A DNA stretch of 64,000 nt. Source: Annona cherimola (taxonomy: Eukaryota; Streptophyta; Magnoliopsida; Magnoliales; Annonaceae). The notes under the pieces are model-generated. The model had not been told where the DNA came from and did no database searches. It was given only the letters and a program-made list of their open reading frames with translations. Below, piece after piece: positions 1 to 12,342 of the stretch. How positions within the stretch are numbered: the first letter of the stretch is position 1; every line of letters begins with the position of its first letter. The translations under genes and the position numbers were made by a program. The stretch lies in assembly GCA_030490835.1 (NCBI GenBank), contig CM059972.1, positions 92,489,137 through 92,553,136 of the forward strand, written 5' to 3'.

Positions 1-2970
1 GCATTTTTCTTTCATTTAAATGTATTCTTCTCCATTCGATAGAAGACACTTACCAAGTGATCAACTACCAACGAAATAGAAACTTTTTCATAAAATCATT
101 TCATAAATATTGGATGTGCAACTATTTCCTTTCCGTTCTTAACATAAGTCTTCGTGTGTAGGTACGCTAGCCTGAGAAACATCTCACATAGCATGATCCA
201 TTATGCCGGCTTCTCCGACTTGGCCTCGTCAAGGAGACCTCGCGTCCTTTACCCTGATTAGCCTACCTGATCTCCTACATACATGACTTTTGATTTTTCC
301 GGCATTATATACCTCTTACACTAGGTAACTTGTCATTCTCATGTAGAGAATTATTTGCACCATCCCTTTAAAACATCATTTCAAATCAATGCTTTGCTTT
401 TCAATTCATGTATGAAAATGCAATGCATTCATTCACACATAACACTCTTTTGCCTCCACCTCTTGGGAGGACGCCGCCGGCACACAGCCCATACGACTCG
501 GCAATAGTGAAGGGGAACCCTCTTATCCGCTTTCTACCTCCACCAAAGTTTCTTCATTATGCATCATACATGTGCACATGTTCATGAACATCACATGATA
601 TCAATATGCCGACATGACTTTTCATAAAAACTCATAAACATTCATAATTTCAAAATATTATAGGAATGACCACCCTTAAATACATTTCATAAATACTTAA
701 GAATAAAATATATTTTCAAAAGGGTTTGCTTGTTTACCTTATCAGTCTGTATCCTCAACCTTCTCATTTCATCTTCCTATACAAGAAAATTAGATATTTT
801 ATCCATCTATTTCATGTCTTAGATTGCTTTCCATGCATGCTTTATGATCACATATTACCTCATTTTTATAGAGGTTATCCCTTTATAAATACTTAGTCAT
901 TACCTCCTTATATGGATTTTTATCCATAAATCATTAAAAATTAAATCCATACATCCTTATAAAAATAAATCTTAATTTTTTCCAAAATCACGCTGTTCAC
1001 TATTCATAGTTACCGTTTATGATTACTGTTTACATTTTTGTAGCAGGTTACTGTTCATCCGAGGTTACTGTTCACAGTGTGTTGGTTACTGTTCATGAGT
1101 TTCAAAAATTGACATTTTTTCTAAAATCAAAAAATACCATGACATAGCTCTCAGTTAGTATATCATGAGAAAATTCATGAATTTTGAATTTATTATCATT
1201 AACTTAGCTAATTAAATCATTTTCTCCGTATACTAAAATTCAACATAATTTCATTTAAGCATAATTCTTAAATCCAAAAATTATGAAATTAATATACCAT
1301 TATTTCAACATCATAATTATCATAAACATTCATCCCAAATCATCATTTAGCAATATTGGAATATTACCTCATTTTTATAGAGGTTATCCCTTTATAAATA
1401 CTTGTCATTACCTCCTTATATGAATTTTTATTCTTAAATCCTTAAAAATTAAATCCATACATCCTTATAAAAATAAATCTTAATTTTTTCCAAAATCACG
1501 CTGTTCACTATTTATAGTTACTGTTCATGATTACTGTTCACATTTACTGTAGCAGGTTACTGTTCATCCGAGGTTACTGTTCACAACGTGTTGGTTACTG
1601 TTCATGAGTTTCAAAAATTGATATTTTTTCTAAAATCAAAAAATACCATGACATACCTCTCAGTTAGTATATCATGGCAAAATTCATGAATTTTGAATTT
1701 ATCATCATTAACTTGGTTAATTAAATTATTTTCTCCGTATACTAAAATTCAACATAATTTCATTTAAGCATAATTCTTAAATCCAAAAATCATGAAATTA
1801 ATATATCATTATTTCAACATCATAATTATCATAAACATTCATCTCAAATCATCATTTAGCAATATTGGAACATTATTTGCACATTTTATACATGATTTTT
1901 TCGAATGTTTTATCTCCGCTCCAAATTTTTGATGTTTAGGTATAATTCCAATTTGGAATGGTAACTACACTTATTTTCTCATGCTTGGGCATTATCCCCT
2001 CATCTCAAGTAGAAAAACTCTCCTCCTACTTGACCTTTCTCTCTCTTTCCTTCTCTCCTTCTTTCACTAAAGGCCAAAAACGTGTTTGGGGGTGGGAATG
2101 CTGAATTTCTCAAGCTTGGAGCTGGGAATGGTGTGCCTTGGTCGTTCACCCCATTGTCCTATTTATAGTATTGTATTTTTTTACATATTTGCAATTTACC
2201 CCCTTAGCTCCATGGGTTAAATACTAAATATTTTTCTTCAAAATCCATGAAATTTCTTGAGCCATGTGCATCCTCCCCTAGCTATTGTTCACACCACCCT
2301 AAGTAGCCTATTTAATAAATAATTTTTTATTTATTAAAAATTATATTTTTAAGCTAATTAAATCTCAACCGTTGATTCTTGATGAGGATGATTTTGGGTC
2401 ATTGATTTTGGCTCCAAATCCCATGCCCCTGCCCTCCTTGAGCCTTGTGCTAATTTTAATTAATTAAAATTAATCAAAAGTCAATCCTAATTTAATGATA
2501 AAGTAAAGCTACTTTTTGATCTTCAAATGACGTTTAATCTTGACCCTTGATTTATGATTTTTGATCAATCTTGGACTACTCATCATGTTCATCATAATAC
2601 TTTGGCCATCTATAAAAATTTCACCTTGATCCGATGTCTGGATTGTGAAATATGAATTTTTTATGTTTTCTATACAAAAATCCATAAAAATCCGAAAATT
2701 AATATTTTAATCCAAAAAGTACTTTTGTCCTTTAGTGAGAAGCTTTCTTTTTTGTCTTTTATGATTAAGTTAATCCAAAGTGATTAACTTAGCATATTCC
2801 TTAATCTCACATTTACTATTCATGTTTCACTATTCACGTTTACTATTTATCCGAATTAACATTCCATAATTAGCTATTTAATCCTCCAATGCCATCTATT
2901 GCAAAATATCTTAATATATATTTCATATAAATATAATTATATTACCCAGGGTTTATAACTCTAGGGTTTC
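1..2970. repeat. LTR-like non-coding repeat region
   Basis: No coding potential on either strand. Bases about 160-540 form a CG-richer block (CCGGC and GGAGG motifs) inside very AT-rich DNA, as seen in U5 or leader regions of plant Ty3/gypsy LTRs read in reverse. From about 960 to 2860 the words TTACTGTTCA and CACTATTCA recur many times. It lies downstream, in minus orientation, of the retroelement ORF remnant at 3005-4004, so it may be that element's LTR or 3' non-coding part. No terminal TG/CA ends or target duplication could be fixed. The assignment is inference. Confidence 0.4.
852..1867. repeat. 509-bp tandem duplication (2 copies)
   Basis: Unit 1 is 852-1360 and unit 2 is 1361-1867. 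Both start ATATTACCTCATTTTTATAG and run in parallel to CAATATTGGA with few substitutions. Each contains a cluster of TTACTGTTCA words. The high similarity suggests a fairly recent unequal exchange or replication slippage inside an LTR-like sequence. Confidence 0.85.
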
Positions 2971-3004
2971 ATACATATTCCTAAAATTGAGGTTTCACAT
3001 CTGT

Positions 3005-4004
3005 CTATTTGTGCAACTGTGCCTCCTTTGTATTATTCCCCTCCTTTGGTGCAATTGGAAGCCACTCATTTGTCTCCATGTTAAGCGCATATCTCAACCT
3101 TCCCATCAAACTACCATCAATTTTGTCCGATATGTTATGCTTCGTCACATCCTCTCCAGATAAATCCACCCCAAAATGCTTTAAAATTCTAGTTATAGCC
3201 ATCCTATACGGCAAAGCCCCATTCTTCCGCTTTGGACACGTTAGCATGTGGTCGAAAATCTCTACGGGGGCAGCGAGTTGCATCTCCTTTTCATGTGCAC
3301 ATAAGATGTAGGCATCATGGATTGACACTTCGGATATAAATCCAGCTCTCGGGAAGATGTTGTTCACAGTCACGTAGTGCAACAATTTCATAGTCAAAGT
3401 GAGCAACTCTTGACTAGTTAACCTGGCTGTCTCCTTTCCTTTCTCTTTGTCTCCGCTTAACATGGTAAATGACTCCTCCTTAGTGATCTGGGGGGATCAT
3501 CACCTGTTTAAAGAGGTATGTCGAATACATCCTTTAGCATTTGGTCATTCATCGGTATCTGCACTCCCTTGACATACGTAATGACTTCTTTATTCATGTT
3601 ACAGAAGAACATCCTTACCAGATCAGGGTAAATATCCTCCTCAAGTATCACAAATTCGAATAATCCACAATCCACAAGCCACTTTGAGAATGAAAAATCG
3701 CTGAAGTCATCAATGCGGAGTGGACGACCTTTTATTACTGGTCTTGATTGAAACTTTTCCTTATATATCAATGATGTCCGCAGGTCCTGAAAGTATAATG
3801 TCTTCTCACTACTACCTTCCTCATGAGCTTGAGCTTTCTGTTTCTTTTTGGGCTGATTTCTACTTGACGGCCCTGCTTCTCGATGTTTAGGAACTTCAGG
3901 AACTCCATGCTCCCTACTGTTTTCCTCATGAACTTGGGTTTTCTATTTCTGTTCGGGCTGATTAGAGCATGACGGCCCTCCTTCTCGACGTTTAGCAACT
4001 GCAT
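3005..4004 (-). pseudogene. Broken retroelement ORF with plant transposon-protein-like domain
   Basis: Three minus-strand open stretches line up head to tail: 4004-3768 (78 codons), 3771-3508 (87 codons) and 3463-3005 (152 codons). The middle piece (residues such as SKWLVDCGLFEF and DIYPDLVRMFF) and the last piece (FPRAGFISEVSIHDAYI, then LPYRMAITRILKHFGVDL) resemble the 'putative plant transposon protein' domain carried by many plant LTR elements. The first piece holds an internal protein repeat: LLNVEKEGRHALISPNRNRK recurs in diverged form about 38 residues on. A stop after the middle piece and a frame change between 3508 and 3463 break the reading frame, so this is a decayed element, not a host gene. 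The family match is from memory of the motif style; a profile search would settle it. Confidence 0.5.
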
Positions 4005-4463
4005 TCTTTTCTGGCCTGAAATTGCTTCGTGTCCTCACCATATTCTATTCTCTTCACCTTCATCCTAAAGATTAGAAGACAAATCAATGAAGGATCATTA
4101 ACAACTTGTGATGCATTATTTATTATTTCTTCCCACTTCACATTTAGCATGCTGACTTGTTAATCAATCAAACAATGTTCAGCGCAAAATCACATCGCCT
4201 GAAACAATCCATAGTCAACAACCATATTTCAATGTCATCATGTAATTCTTGAATTTATCAATACAATAAAAGTGATAAGAAAGTGATCTAAAGAGCATGA
4301 ATGTACTTCATGTGATCCGGTTCATGCTGAGTAGACAATAAGCATGTTGAGTAGCCAATACACACGAAATAATGGTGCAAATGGTTATCGAAATATATAC
4401 AAATGAAACAAATTTTTGCTTGATTATAAAATAAGTCGGATCCATAGTTGAAGGCACCCAACA

Positions 4464-4722
4464 AGCATGCTGACTCAACATATAGCATACCTCAAAAATG
4501 GCATGAAGGACTGGTTTGGAGTTCATTGAGGTATTTGTGAAAACACTAAACATGGCACTGGCTACACAGCAGTCACTAGCGTAAAAGCGGTTAAGAACTT
4601 GAAAACCCTTGTCACTCAACACAGTATGCTGACTCAACATATAGCATGCCTCAAATATGACATGAAAGACTGGTTTGGAGTTCCTTGACAAATTTGTGAA
4701 TACACTAAACATGACACTGACT
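4464..4722. repeat. Direct repeat pair, about 100-bp units
   Basis: The segment from about 4464 to 4572 (TGCTGACTCAACATATAGCA onward) recurs at about 4624-4722 with a spacing near 160 bp. A minus-strand open stretch across both copies (4308-4712) shows the same duplication in its translation and is not considered a gene. Confidence 0.7.
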
Positions 4723-5530
4723 ATGAATTCATTTAGGCATTAACATGCTATTGATGAGGTTATGATAGAAATTCAGCATGCTCATAGTAGTACATAGGAT
4801 GCTCAGCAACTATCATTTCCTTAATTGTCAAAAAATTGATAGATTTTCCAAAGATTCGAAAACTTAATGATATCATTATTTAGCACTAAAATTGTTATCA
4901 AACAAAATTGTGGCACTGACTATGAATTCATTTAGACATTAACATGCTATTGATGAGGTTATGATAGAAATTCAGCATGTTCATAGTAGCACATAGCATG
5001 CTTAGCAACTATCATTTCCTTAATTGTAAAATATTGATAAAATTTTTAAATATTAAAAAACTTAATGATATCATTATTTAGCACTAAAATTGTTATCAAA
5101 CAAAATTGTGGCAATGGCTATGAATTCATTTAGGCATTAACATGCTATTGATGAGGTTATGATAGAAATTCAGCATGCTCATAGTTACACATAACATGCT
5201 CAGCAACTATCATTTCCTTAATTGTAAAAATATTGATAGGTTTTCGAAAGATTCAAAAACTTAATGATATCATTATTTAGCACTAAAATTGTTATCAAAC
5301 AAAATTGTGACATTGATTATGAATTTATTTAGGCATTAACATGCTATTGATAAGGTTATGATAGAAATTCAGCATGCTCATAGTAGCACATAGCATGCTC
5401 AACAACTATCATTTCCTTAATTAAAAATATTGATAGGTTTTCCAAAAATTCAAAAACTTAATGATATCATTATTTAGCACTAAAATTGTTATCAAACAAA
5501 ATTGTGGCACTGACTATGAATTATTTTAGG
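4715..5530. repeat. 198-bp tandem array, four units plus a partial fifth
   Basis: Units start at 4715, 4914, 5112, 5311 and 5508 (periods 199, 198, 199, 197). Each runs from CACTGACTATGAATTCATTT through GCATTAACATGCTATTGATG to CAAACAAAATTGTGG. The fifth unit stops after about 20 bp. Units differ by scattered substitutions and small indels. The unit length is in the range of plant satellite monomers, but four copies are too few to call it a satellite. Confidence 0.9.
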
Positions 5531-5932
5531 TGGAATTAGTGAGCTGTTTTTGTAAATGGAATTCTTATCAAAAGATTCAAAAGGATAAATGGGATTAAGC
5601 TGGAATTAGTGAGCTGTTTTAGGAAATTTACCTAAATTTCCAATCTCTACATGTTTATTTATGTCTCCAATCCAATCCCCTCTATGTTAATCTGCAGTAT
5701 ATTACAGATTAGCATCTAAACTAATTTGAACTCTACTATAGTGTAATTCCACATTAATTTCAGCTTTAAATTACTAATGTGCACTCTAATAGAGCAGAAT
5801 TTGAAATAACAGTTGTATATTTGCATGATTTGATGATTTACAGTATGTCAAATCAAGATTTCGAATAGTAAACAATGAGGTCCTTACCACCGATAGCCTT
5901 CTCCTTCCTTTGCTCCAGCGACTTCTCTTCCC

Positions 5933-6487
5933 GTGTTCCTCTTCTCTGGTGACTGGCTGGCAGCGTTAGTGCCGACTGCAAACTACAGGGGCAGCGTTGG
6001 TCCTTGCAAGGGGGCACCGTTCTTCCTTTCTCTCCTTTCCGATCGCCGTTCTCTCAACCTCTCGGTCGAAGTTTTCCAAATGCCCTTGTCAAACCCTCAT
6101 CGTCCTCTCTCCCCTTCCCTCCTATTTCACTTGCCGTTCCTAGCAATGGCGACTCCGGCAGCGTTGGAAGGATCCGATAGCGTTCGTGCGATTCCGACCG
6201 CGAATCTCTCTTCCTCTCTTTTGTCACCGTTCTCTCCCTCCTCCCTCTCCGGACTACTGCGTCATTCCCTCTCCCTCAAATCCAGCCGAATCCAGCACAG
6301 GTGCACGTCTCGAGCACGTCTTCTCCTGCCTTGGAAACCGATTGGCATCGAAAATCTCAACACGCTACATACCTGCGGCCTACTCACGGGAGGATGAGAA
6401 CGGCCAGGATTTGATGCGCAAACTCCAACGAGCTTGATTAAACGGGCAGCGGACCTGCACGGGAATTCGGGTGCAGCAATATATCCC
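5933..6487 (+). other. GC-rich exon-like island, function not recognised
   Basis: This CT- and GC-rich block stands out sharply from its AT-rich surroundings. An open frame runs 5933-6397 (154 codons). A more plausible start is the ATG at 6146, giving MATPAALEGSDSVRAIP and a Ser/Leu/Arg-rich N-terminus of the kind found on plastid or mitochondrial precursors. An overlapping frame ending at 6437 contains RLASKISTRYIPAAYS, also transit-peptide-like. I recognise no conserved domain and cannot find a following exon. The block ends in GGGTGCAGCAATATATCCC beside a (TA)n run, so it may be a gene fragment carried by a transposon rather than the first exon of a working gene. Confidence 0.3.
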
Positions 6488-6503
6488 ATATATATATATA
6501 CTG
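6485..6503. repeat. (TA)n run at the edge of the GC-rich island
   Basis: An AT dinucleotide run directly follows TATCCC. It has the same arrangement (pyrimidine-rich end, then ATATATATA) as the right borders at 18413, 26956 and 51711. Confidence 0.7.
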
Positions 6504-6619
6504 GTGCCATTAATTCAATATAACATACAGAATATATAATTACTCTTATATGAACTTTTCTAAAATTAACTTATAAATATTTATTGGCCTTTGAAAGAAT
6601 TTCATCATCGGTCGAGCGG

Positions 6620-6870
6620 CTAAATACACTGGATGCACTTAGCATTGGTGCACTTAGGTGCATTTAAACTATTTTTAATTTTTTAAAAAATTTATATAAC
6701 TGATAATCTAAATATATTTAACATGTGTATCAATTTTTTTTGAAATCAAAGACAATTTTAGTAATTTGAAAAACAGTAGCATTTTAATGGTTTGGATAAT
6801 TACACATATGTTGCATGTATATAGTTCGACATACACTGATGTCAATGCATGTCAGCCTTCGTCTGGTAAA
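6620..6870. mobile_element. MITE of family A (TGCACTTAG type)
   Basis: This contains GATGCACTTAGCATTGGTGC, an A/T-rich body with AACTGATAATCTAAATATAT, and ATGTGTATCAATTTTTTTTG. These blocks recur in the same order at about 30690, 31795, 35975, 36843, 46225 and 47765. The right arm is weak here. It has no coding capacity. Confidence 0.55.
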
Positions 6871-6904
6871 CAACTACACCACCTTAACCTCCTTGCCTAA
6901 CCTA

Positions 6905-7160
6905 AACCGGAAACTAAGGGTGTAAATGTATAGGTTTGAAATGGAGTTCAAACTTAATCCTATGTCATTTATAAAATTTCAACTCTAATTCTTTTATTAA
7001 CTCATTTGTAAAATCTTAACCTTAATATATTTATAATCATTCAATAAATGGATTAGCATGTTGTTGATGAGTTATATAAATAGGTTGTTAACACGTTGTT
7101 AACGAATTATTTAAACAAATTGATTAGTTAAAACTACTTGAAATAAATCAAAATTAGGCT
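6905..7160. mobile_element. Fragment of a hAT-type non-autonomous element
   Basis: AAGGGTGTAAATG at about 6917 and the repeated themes 'AACTCATTTGTAAAATC' and 'GGTTGTTAACACGTTGTTAA' match the body of the better-defined hAT element at 29119-29738. No matching right end or 8-bp target duplication was found, so this is a fragment. Confidence 0.4.
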
Positions 7161-9577
7161 CTTAAAAATAAAGAGAATTTTGGTAGCTTACAAACATAAC
7201 TGATAATCATTACTAGCAGCATATACCTAGTCTAAATCTCAACCTTTCGATGAAAACCTAACAAGAAAGAATAATTTTTATTGTATCAATATGAATGACT
7301 TAAACTAGTTATTGTGTTGAACTAATTAACAAGTTAAATGGATCATTATGTGCGTTGATAGGCCATAAATCTAAGATGGCACTGGTCAAATCTTCATCAG
7401 TATTGCAGTGCTAATGTGCTATTGTAAAGTACACATTTAATTCAGAAACTTTAAAAATAGGCATTAAATGCAAAATTCAACCCATACAATGGACTCAGGA
7501 GATCAAAAACATGAAAATTGACTATTTAATCACTTAAATAGGAGATAAAATGATCAGATTATAATAAAAGAGAATGAGTGGCTCAGATTATGCCACATCA
7601 TCGCCAGCCAGATTCTGGTGGCCGACTCCTGTTGGGCCTACGGGCTTTGTGGCTGGACCCGAGCTATCAATTCAAGATGTTTTCTTCCCTGGGTCTATTT
7701 TGTCCAAGCCCACTCACAGAGCCGATCCTCTCTGCTGCTGGCCCAACAATAAAGATAGTAGTATTCTGGAAAAAGAAGAAACCTAACGGTTTCCCTTAAA
7801 TAAATATGTAAAAATGTCCTTCTCTGCAAAATAACTACAGGGACCAAAACGTAAAAATCCAAAGATTCCACCAAAGTCCAAGACACGATTTCAAAGATTG
7901 CAAGTATATTATTATTATAAGAACCTTGCGTTTGTGTGGTTTAGAATTTTTTTTTTTTTTTTTTTTTTTGGTGTGGATAAAGCTCGAGGTGTCAGCCTCC
8001 TGTAGTCCTACCAAAACAAAGTAACAAACAGAAAATATCAGCGCGTTAACCAACCAAGCATACCTAATATGCGTACATACGGGTAATTTCATTGGCAACC
8101 TACGTACTCAACACGGTAGTCCAAAAAACAAAAAAAAAAAAGAACAACGTACGCAGCACGCTAGATTATATAATATATATATAACTTTAATTTTTCCAAC
8201 TAATTAATTCTTAATAAATCAACTATTTATGCATTTAATGTAAATAGAAAAATGTATAAAATCCACCACAACAATTTCATTAACAAGCGCACCTTGCTAT
8301 AATTTGAATATATAACTTTCTTGAATGATTCTTATATTACTTAAAAGTTCCTCGGAATATATTCCTTTAATTATATATATGTCTTATTATATAATCGAAT
8401 AACCCTTGAAATTCTAATTCATGTATAAAAAAAAATGACAATAACTATGTCCATACAAATTTAAGCATAATTCAGACAACATAAAGTTAATTACGTTTCA
8501 GCTTAATAAAAACAAGGGCATGTTATAAAAACCATGTACAATTAATTATCGCAAAAAAAATTTTAATCAACTGCACAACACCAAAGTATAGAAATTAAGC
8601 TGGCATAATTCATTGAACTTCAATTTTACTTGCAAGTTGCAAGGCTCACTGATCCTAGAAATGCGAAAACTAAAATTTAAAATTTTTTTTATATTGACAA
8701 AATTCAAACCAACGATTAAATTATTAGTATGCCAATCAAACTACACAAATCATTAAAATTATAAGTGGTCAAAAAATTCATTAAAATTATAGCACATATA
8801 GGTAAATAATGGGCTAAGCCCATTAACCCGACCAAAGTTCACAAGTCAAAAAGTGTATCCTTGCCATGTAAATTATTTTTGTGCACTACCTGCTAACCTA
8901 ATAAAAATGGAGGTCCTTGCAATAATAATTATATATTTTTTATTACATTACGAGAACATAGTGATCCCCTCCAAAGTCAATATCAGAATCTTACACGTAT
9001 ACACATCATATGATATCACTGACTTATACTTTGGTTCACCATAGTTATATATTTTAAAGTTGTATCATCAACCGAAATCTTAAATTTTAAACATCCAAAA
9101 TCAGATGGACCTAAGTTAGTTGATTTTTGACGCTGTGCTAAATAAGTACAGTTAAACAAAATGAGTGGATTGTACAGCAAAGTGAGAATTTTCACTCTTT
9201 ATCCCGTAATCTTTCTATAGATTTTGTACTGTAAGTATTTACTACTCTATTTTTTATTATTACTTATACATTCTAATTATTTTTATTTCTTTTAATATAG
9301 TTATTAGAAGTGCTACTTGGGGAGTGTGTCCCTCGATCGACTCATTAGATACTCTACAATAGATATGTTTTCATTTTTATGCCTATACAAGGTAAGTTCC
9401 AAGTTAAAAAATATCAGATGAAATTAGGATAAGTTAGTTTCTAATGTCCAAGTACTTGAAACTGGCCCAAATTACTAATATATGTTTAATATGTATTTTA
9501 TAAAATATTTGTATAGTAAAGGATATAAATATAATTTTAAATGTGTAAAAAATTGTTTAATTTATCTATTATTTAAT
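7161..9577. other. AT-rich intergenic DNA, no gene seen
   Basis: This is low-complexity intergenic sequence with a poly-T tract near 7950-7969 and short poly-A runs near 8130. A short open frame at 7574-7786 (70 codons) lies in a slightly GC-richer patch, but shows no domain or codon bias that I can recognise, so I do not call it a gene. Confidence 0.5.
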
Positions 9578-9969
9578 GAGAAATGATCCTATTAGCCGGG
9601 CTAAGTAAATGTCTTACTTAGTCCACCTCAAAAAACTCATTTACTATAATTTTTTTCTTTTTTCTTTATACATTCGTTTATCTAAGTATATTTAACATAT
9701 AAACCAAGTTTAACTGTTTTTGGACACATGTATGTATTTTTTTGAGATTTTAAAAAATCTGTGTATATATGTATTTAAAATAACCCCATCTTTAACAATC
9801 TAAATATATGTATATAAACGTATTCAAAAATAGTAAGACTTGGCTTATATGTTAAATATATTTAGATAAACAAGTAAATAAAGAAAAAATAAAAGATTAT
9901 TGTAAATAGGTTTTTTAAGGTAGGTTAAGTATGACATTTACTTTTTGCGGGTTAACAGGATCATTCCTC
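9578..9969. mobile_element. Mutator-like MITE with perfect 9-bp target duplication
   Basis: The left end GAGAAATGATCCTATTAGCC and the reverse complement of the right end (GAGGAATGATCCTGTTAACC) are near-identical. Pairing continues for over 60 bp into each arm (GTAAATGTC...TACTTA). The 392-bp element is flanked by TTATTTAAT on both sides (9569-9577 and 9970-9978). A 9-bp duplication together with long terminal inverted repeats fits Mutator-like (MULE) derivatives. It has no coding capacity. Confidence 0.85.
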
Positions 9970-9978
9970 TTATTTAAT

Positions 9979-11897
9979 AAATTTAATATATATGTTTCAA
10001 AAATTATATTACCATTATCTTTAGTATACATTTATAAGTAAGAATTTAATAAAATTATAATTTTTAGATATAATATAAAGACTATCTTAAAGTACCGATT
10101 TAGAATCGAAATTGATCTGATCCGACATTAAAAATAGGATAGGATATGTTTAAAGTCATGTAGACCTGAAATATAATTAAATAAAAGTTTTTGAGAGTAA
10201 TAATAAGATCAATTCCAAACTAGACCTATCTAACCTAGTTTGCACCCTTGATAATTATTTTGTCTTTTTAGGTATTACCTCTGCTATGTCACATTGTACA
10301 CTTACTTTTTCAAAAAATTTCACTTTTTACCTTTTTTTTATTATTAAGTATGAGGGAAAAAGACACTACTTACATGACAAAGGGATTGGTGTGAGTTTGT
10401 GTAATATTGTGTATGGTGAAAGGTCCTAAAGAAGTTATCTTTATTCAATTTTTTGGTCATGACGGGAGTGGTACAATAAAAAATGAAGCAAAAAATTGGA
10501 AAATTTTGTAGAAAAAATTTGAAGAAGTAAAAAAGGCATGTGATATAACATGAATAATTGGGAATTCTTATATGAAGTCTCTTTTCTATATAACACTTTT
10601 TATTTTAAAACATTTTGATAGTTGATAAAAATCTACTTCATCTATTATATTTAGCATCATTCACAGTATCTTAAAAACTATTTTACTTGTCTAGTATTAC
10701 TGTACGTATGCCTCATTTATAAATGTGTAAAATCAATATAAGAAAATAATTTAATATTAAATATCAATTTTAAAATTATATTTTCGACATTTAAACCGTA
10801 TATAATATCATTTATATGTAGATAAATTATTTTATAAAGTATTATTATATTCCAATATATGTGTACGTAGATTTAAGTATTTTTTTAAATTTACGCATGA
10901 ATATACTTATTTTGAGCAAATGTAGATCATGCATATATTTGATTTGAATGAAATTTGATTATATATATAAATAAATAATATTAAATACAATGAATAGATT
11001 TAATTTGCTGTCAAGTTTTAAAATTTTAAAATTTGAAGAGGTTATATGAGATTGCTTATATATAACCTGATTACGTAGAGTGAGCTTGATGAATAATAAT
11101 TAAAGTAAAAATAGTAAAGATAAAGTAAACAGTAATTGATAAAAAGATATTAAAAATAATTAAAGTATAAAATCATATAAAGATGCCATGAACGAGTGGT
11201 CGCTTGAGCTATGCAACCGCCTGCATGGCTGCATTAGATAGTGGCCAAATCTGTTCCATCTCACTACTGTTTGCCGCTAGGAGTGGATGAGGACGAATGG
11301 GATGAGTCCAAGTATGCGGTACCAAAAAAACAAGAAAAGGTCGGCGTTGAAAAAGGAAAAGGTTGTACGAAAGCTAAAAAGCATTGCAAAGGAAATGACA
11401 AAAATATATTATTATTTTCGAGAACAAAAGAAAAGAAAAGAAACGTTTTCAGAAAATGAAAATTTTTAATTCCGTACGCATGACATCTCCATCACTTCTA
11501 ACCCACCACGATGATTAAAATGGACAGATGGACCTGCAAACATTCGTTGCCGTTCTACAGACTTCAGACCAGATGTGCGATGGGATTGGAAGTTTTGGAA
11601 CTGCATCTTTTAATGTTGTTTGGCAGTATTGAAAGTGTACGTATTTGATTTGTTTACGGAACGATCATGGCTAACACTGCTTATACGTCGACTGACAGAT
11701 CACAGATGCAGCCAGGCTGCAATGTGGGTCGCTTTCAAATTTCGGTGATTATTCAATGAACTGTCACCTCATGTCCCACATTTTGCTTTTTTTTTAATTA
11801 CTCCTGATATCGCTTGCCTGGGCAGGTACGAGCCACATTGGTTTTACTTTTATAAAAATTGGCGTCAAATATATTTAATAAGGGAATAGAAATAAAG
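9979..11897. other. AT-rich intergenic DNA with one doubtful small ORF
   Basis: Mostly featureless A/T-rich DNA. Near 10190-10260, CTAACCTAGTTTGCACCCTT resembles a hAT-type terminus. A 72-codon open frame at 11241-11459 begins MAKSVPSHYCLPLGVDEDEWD and becomes Lys-rich. I recognise no family, and its second half is low complexity. I leave it unassigned. Confidence 0.45.
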
Positions 11898-12291
11898 GGT
11901 CCGTTTGGCAATCCAAAAAACCCGTCGTTTCGAGTAAAACTTTTCAAACCCGGGCGCCGCAGGTGAAAAACCCGTCGTTTCACCCGTTTGAAATCGCAGC
12001 TTTCTCCCGTCCTGTGTACGACGGCAACAGAAGTCGGGTACGGCGACGAGCAGGTGCATCTCGAGGTCGTGCAGCGCAAGGATGTTCGCTCACCGGAGCT
12101 CCGAATGCCGATATATATTTCGCTGCCTAATCATGCGTCGTGCAGCGCTGCCGGTATCCATCATCCACGACGCATGAATAGTCGTGTACAGCAGGGTGTG
12201 CGGACGACCGGACATGGGCTGATGGGACGGTTTTTAGAATCGAAAACCCGTCGCCCGTTTTTTTTTCAAATGCCAAACACACCCAAAATTT
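11898..12291. mobile_element. Tourist/hAT-like MITE, GGGTCCGTTTGGCA ends
   Basis: The left end GGGTCCGTTTGGCAATCC pairs with the reverse complement of the right end TGCCAAACACACCC. The interior is GC-rich and contains AAACCCGTCGTTTC repeated twice on the left, with GACGGTTTTTAGAATCGAAA as its counterpart on the right. The target duplication is unclear. Open frames on both strands here follow the inverted repeats and are not genes. Confidence 0.6.
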
Positions 12292-12342
12292 TATAAATTT
12301 TTGAATATCTATTTTTTGAATTATATTTATTAGCATATTCAG

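Noticed and set aside
4715..5530. Regular repeats that could suggest a CRISPR array
   Set aside because: The units are contiguous 198-bp tandem copies without short repeats and unique spacers, in a plant genome.
7574..7799. Two overlapping plus-strand frames of about 70 codons
   Set aside because: No recognisable family, and two frames are equally open, which argues against coding.
11988..12296. 102-codon frame and its minus-strand partners
   Set aside because: Lies within an inverted-repeat MITE with GGGTCCGTTTGG ends; no domain.
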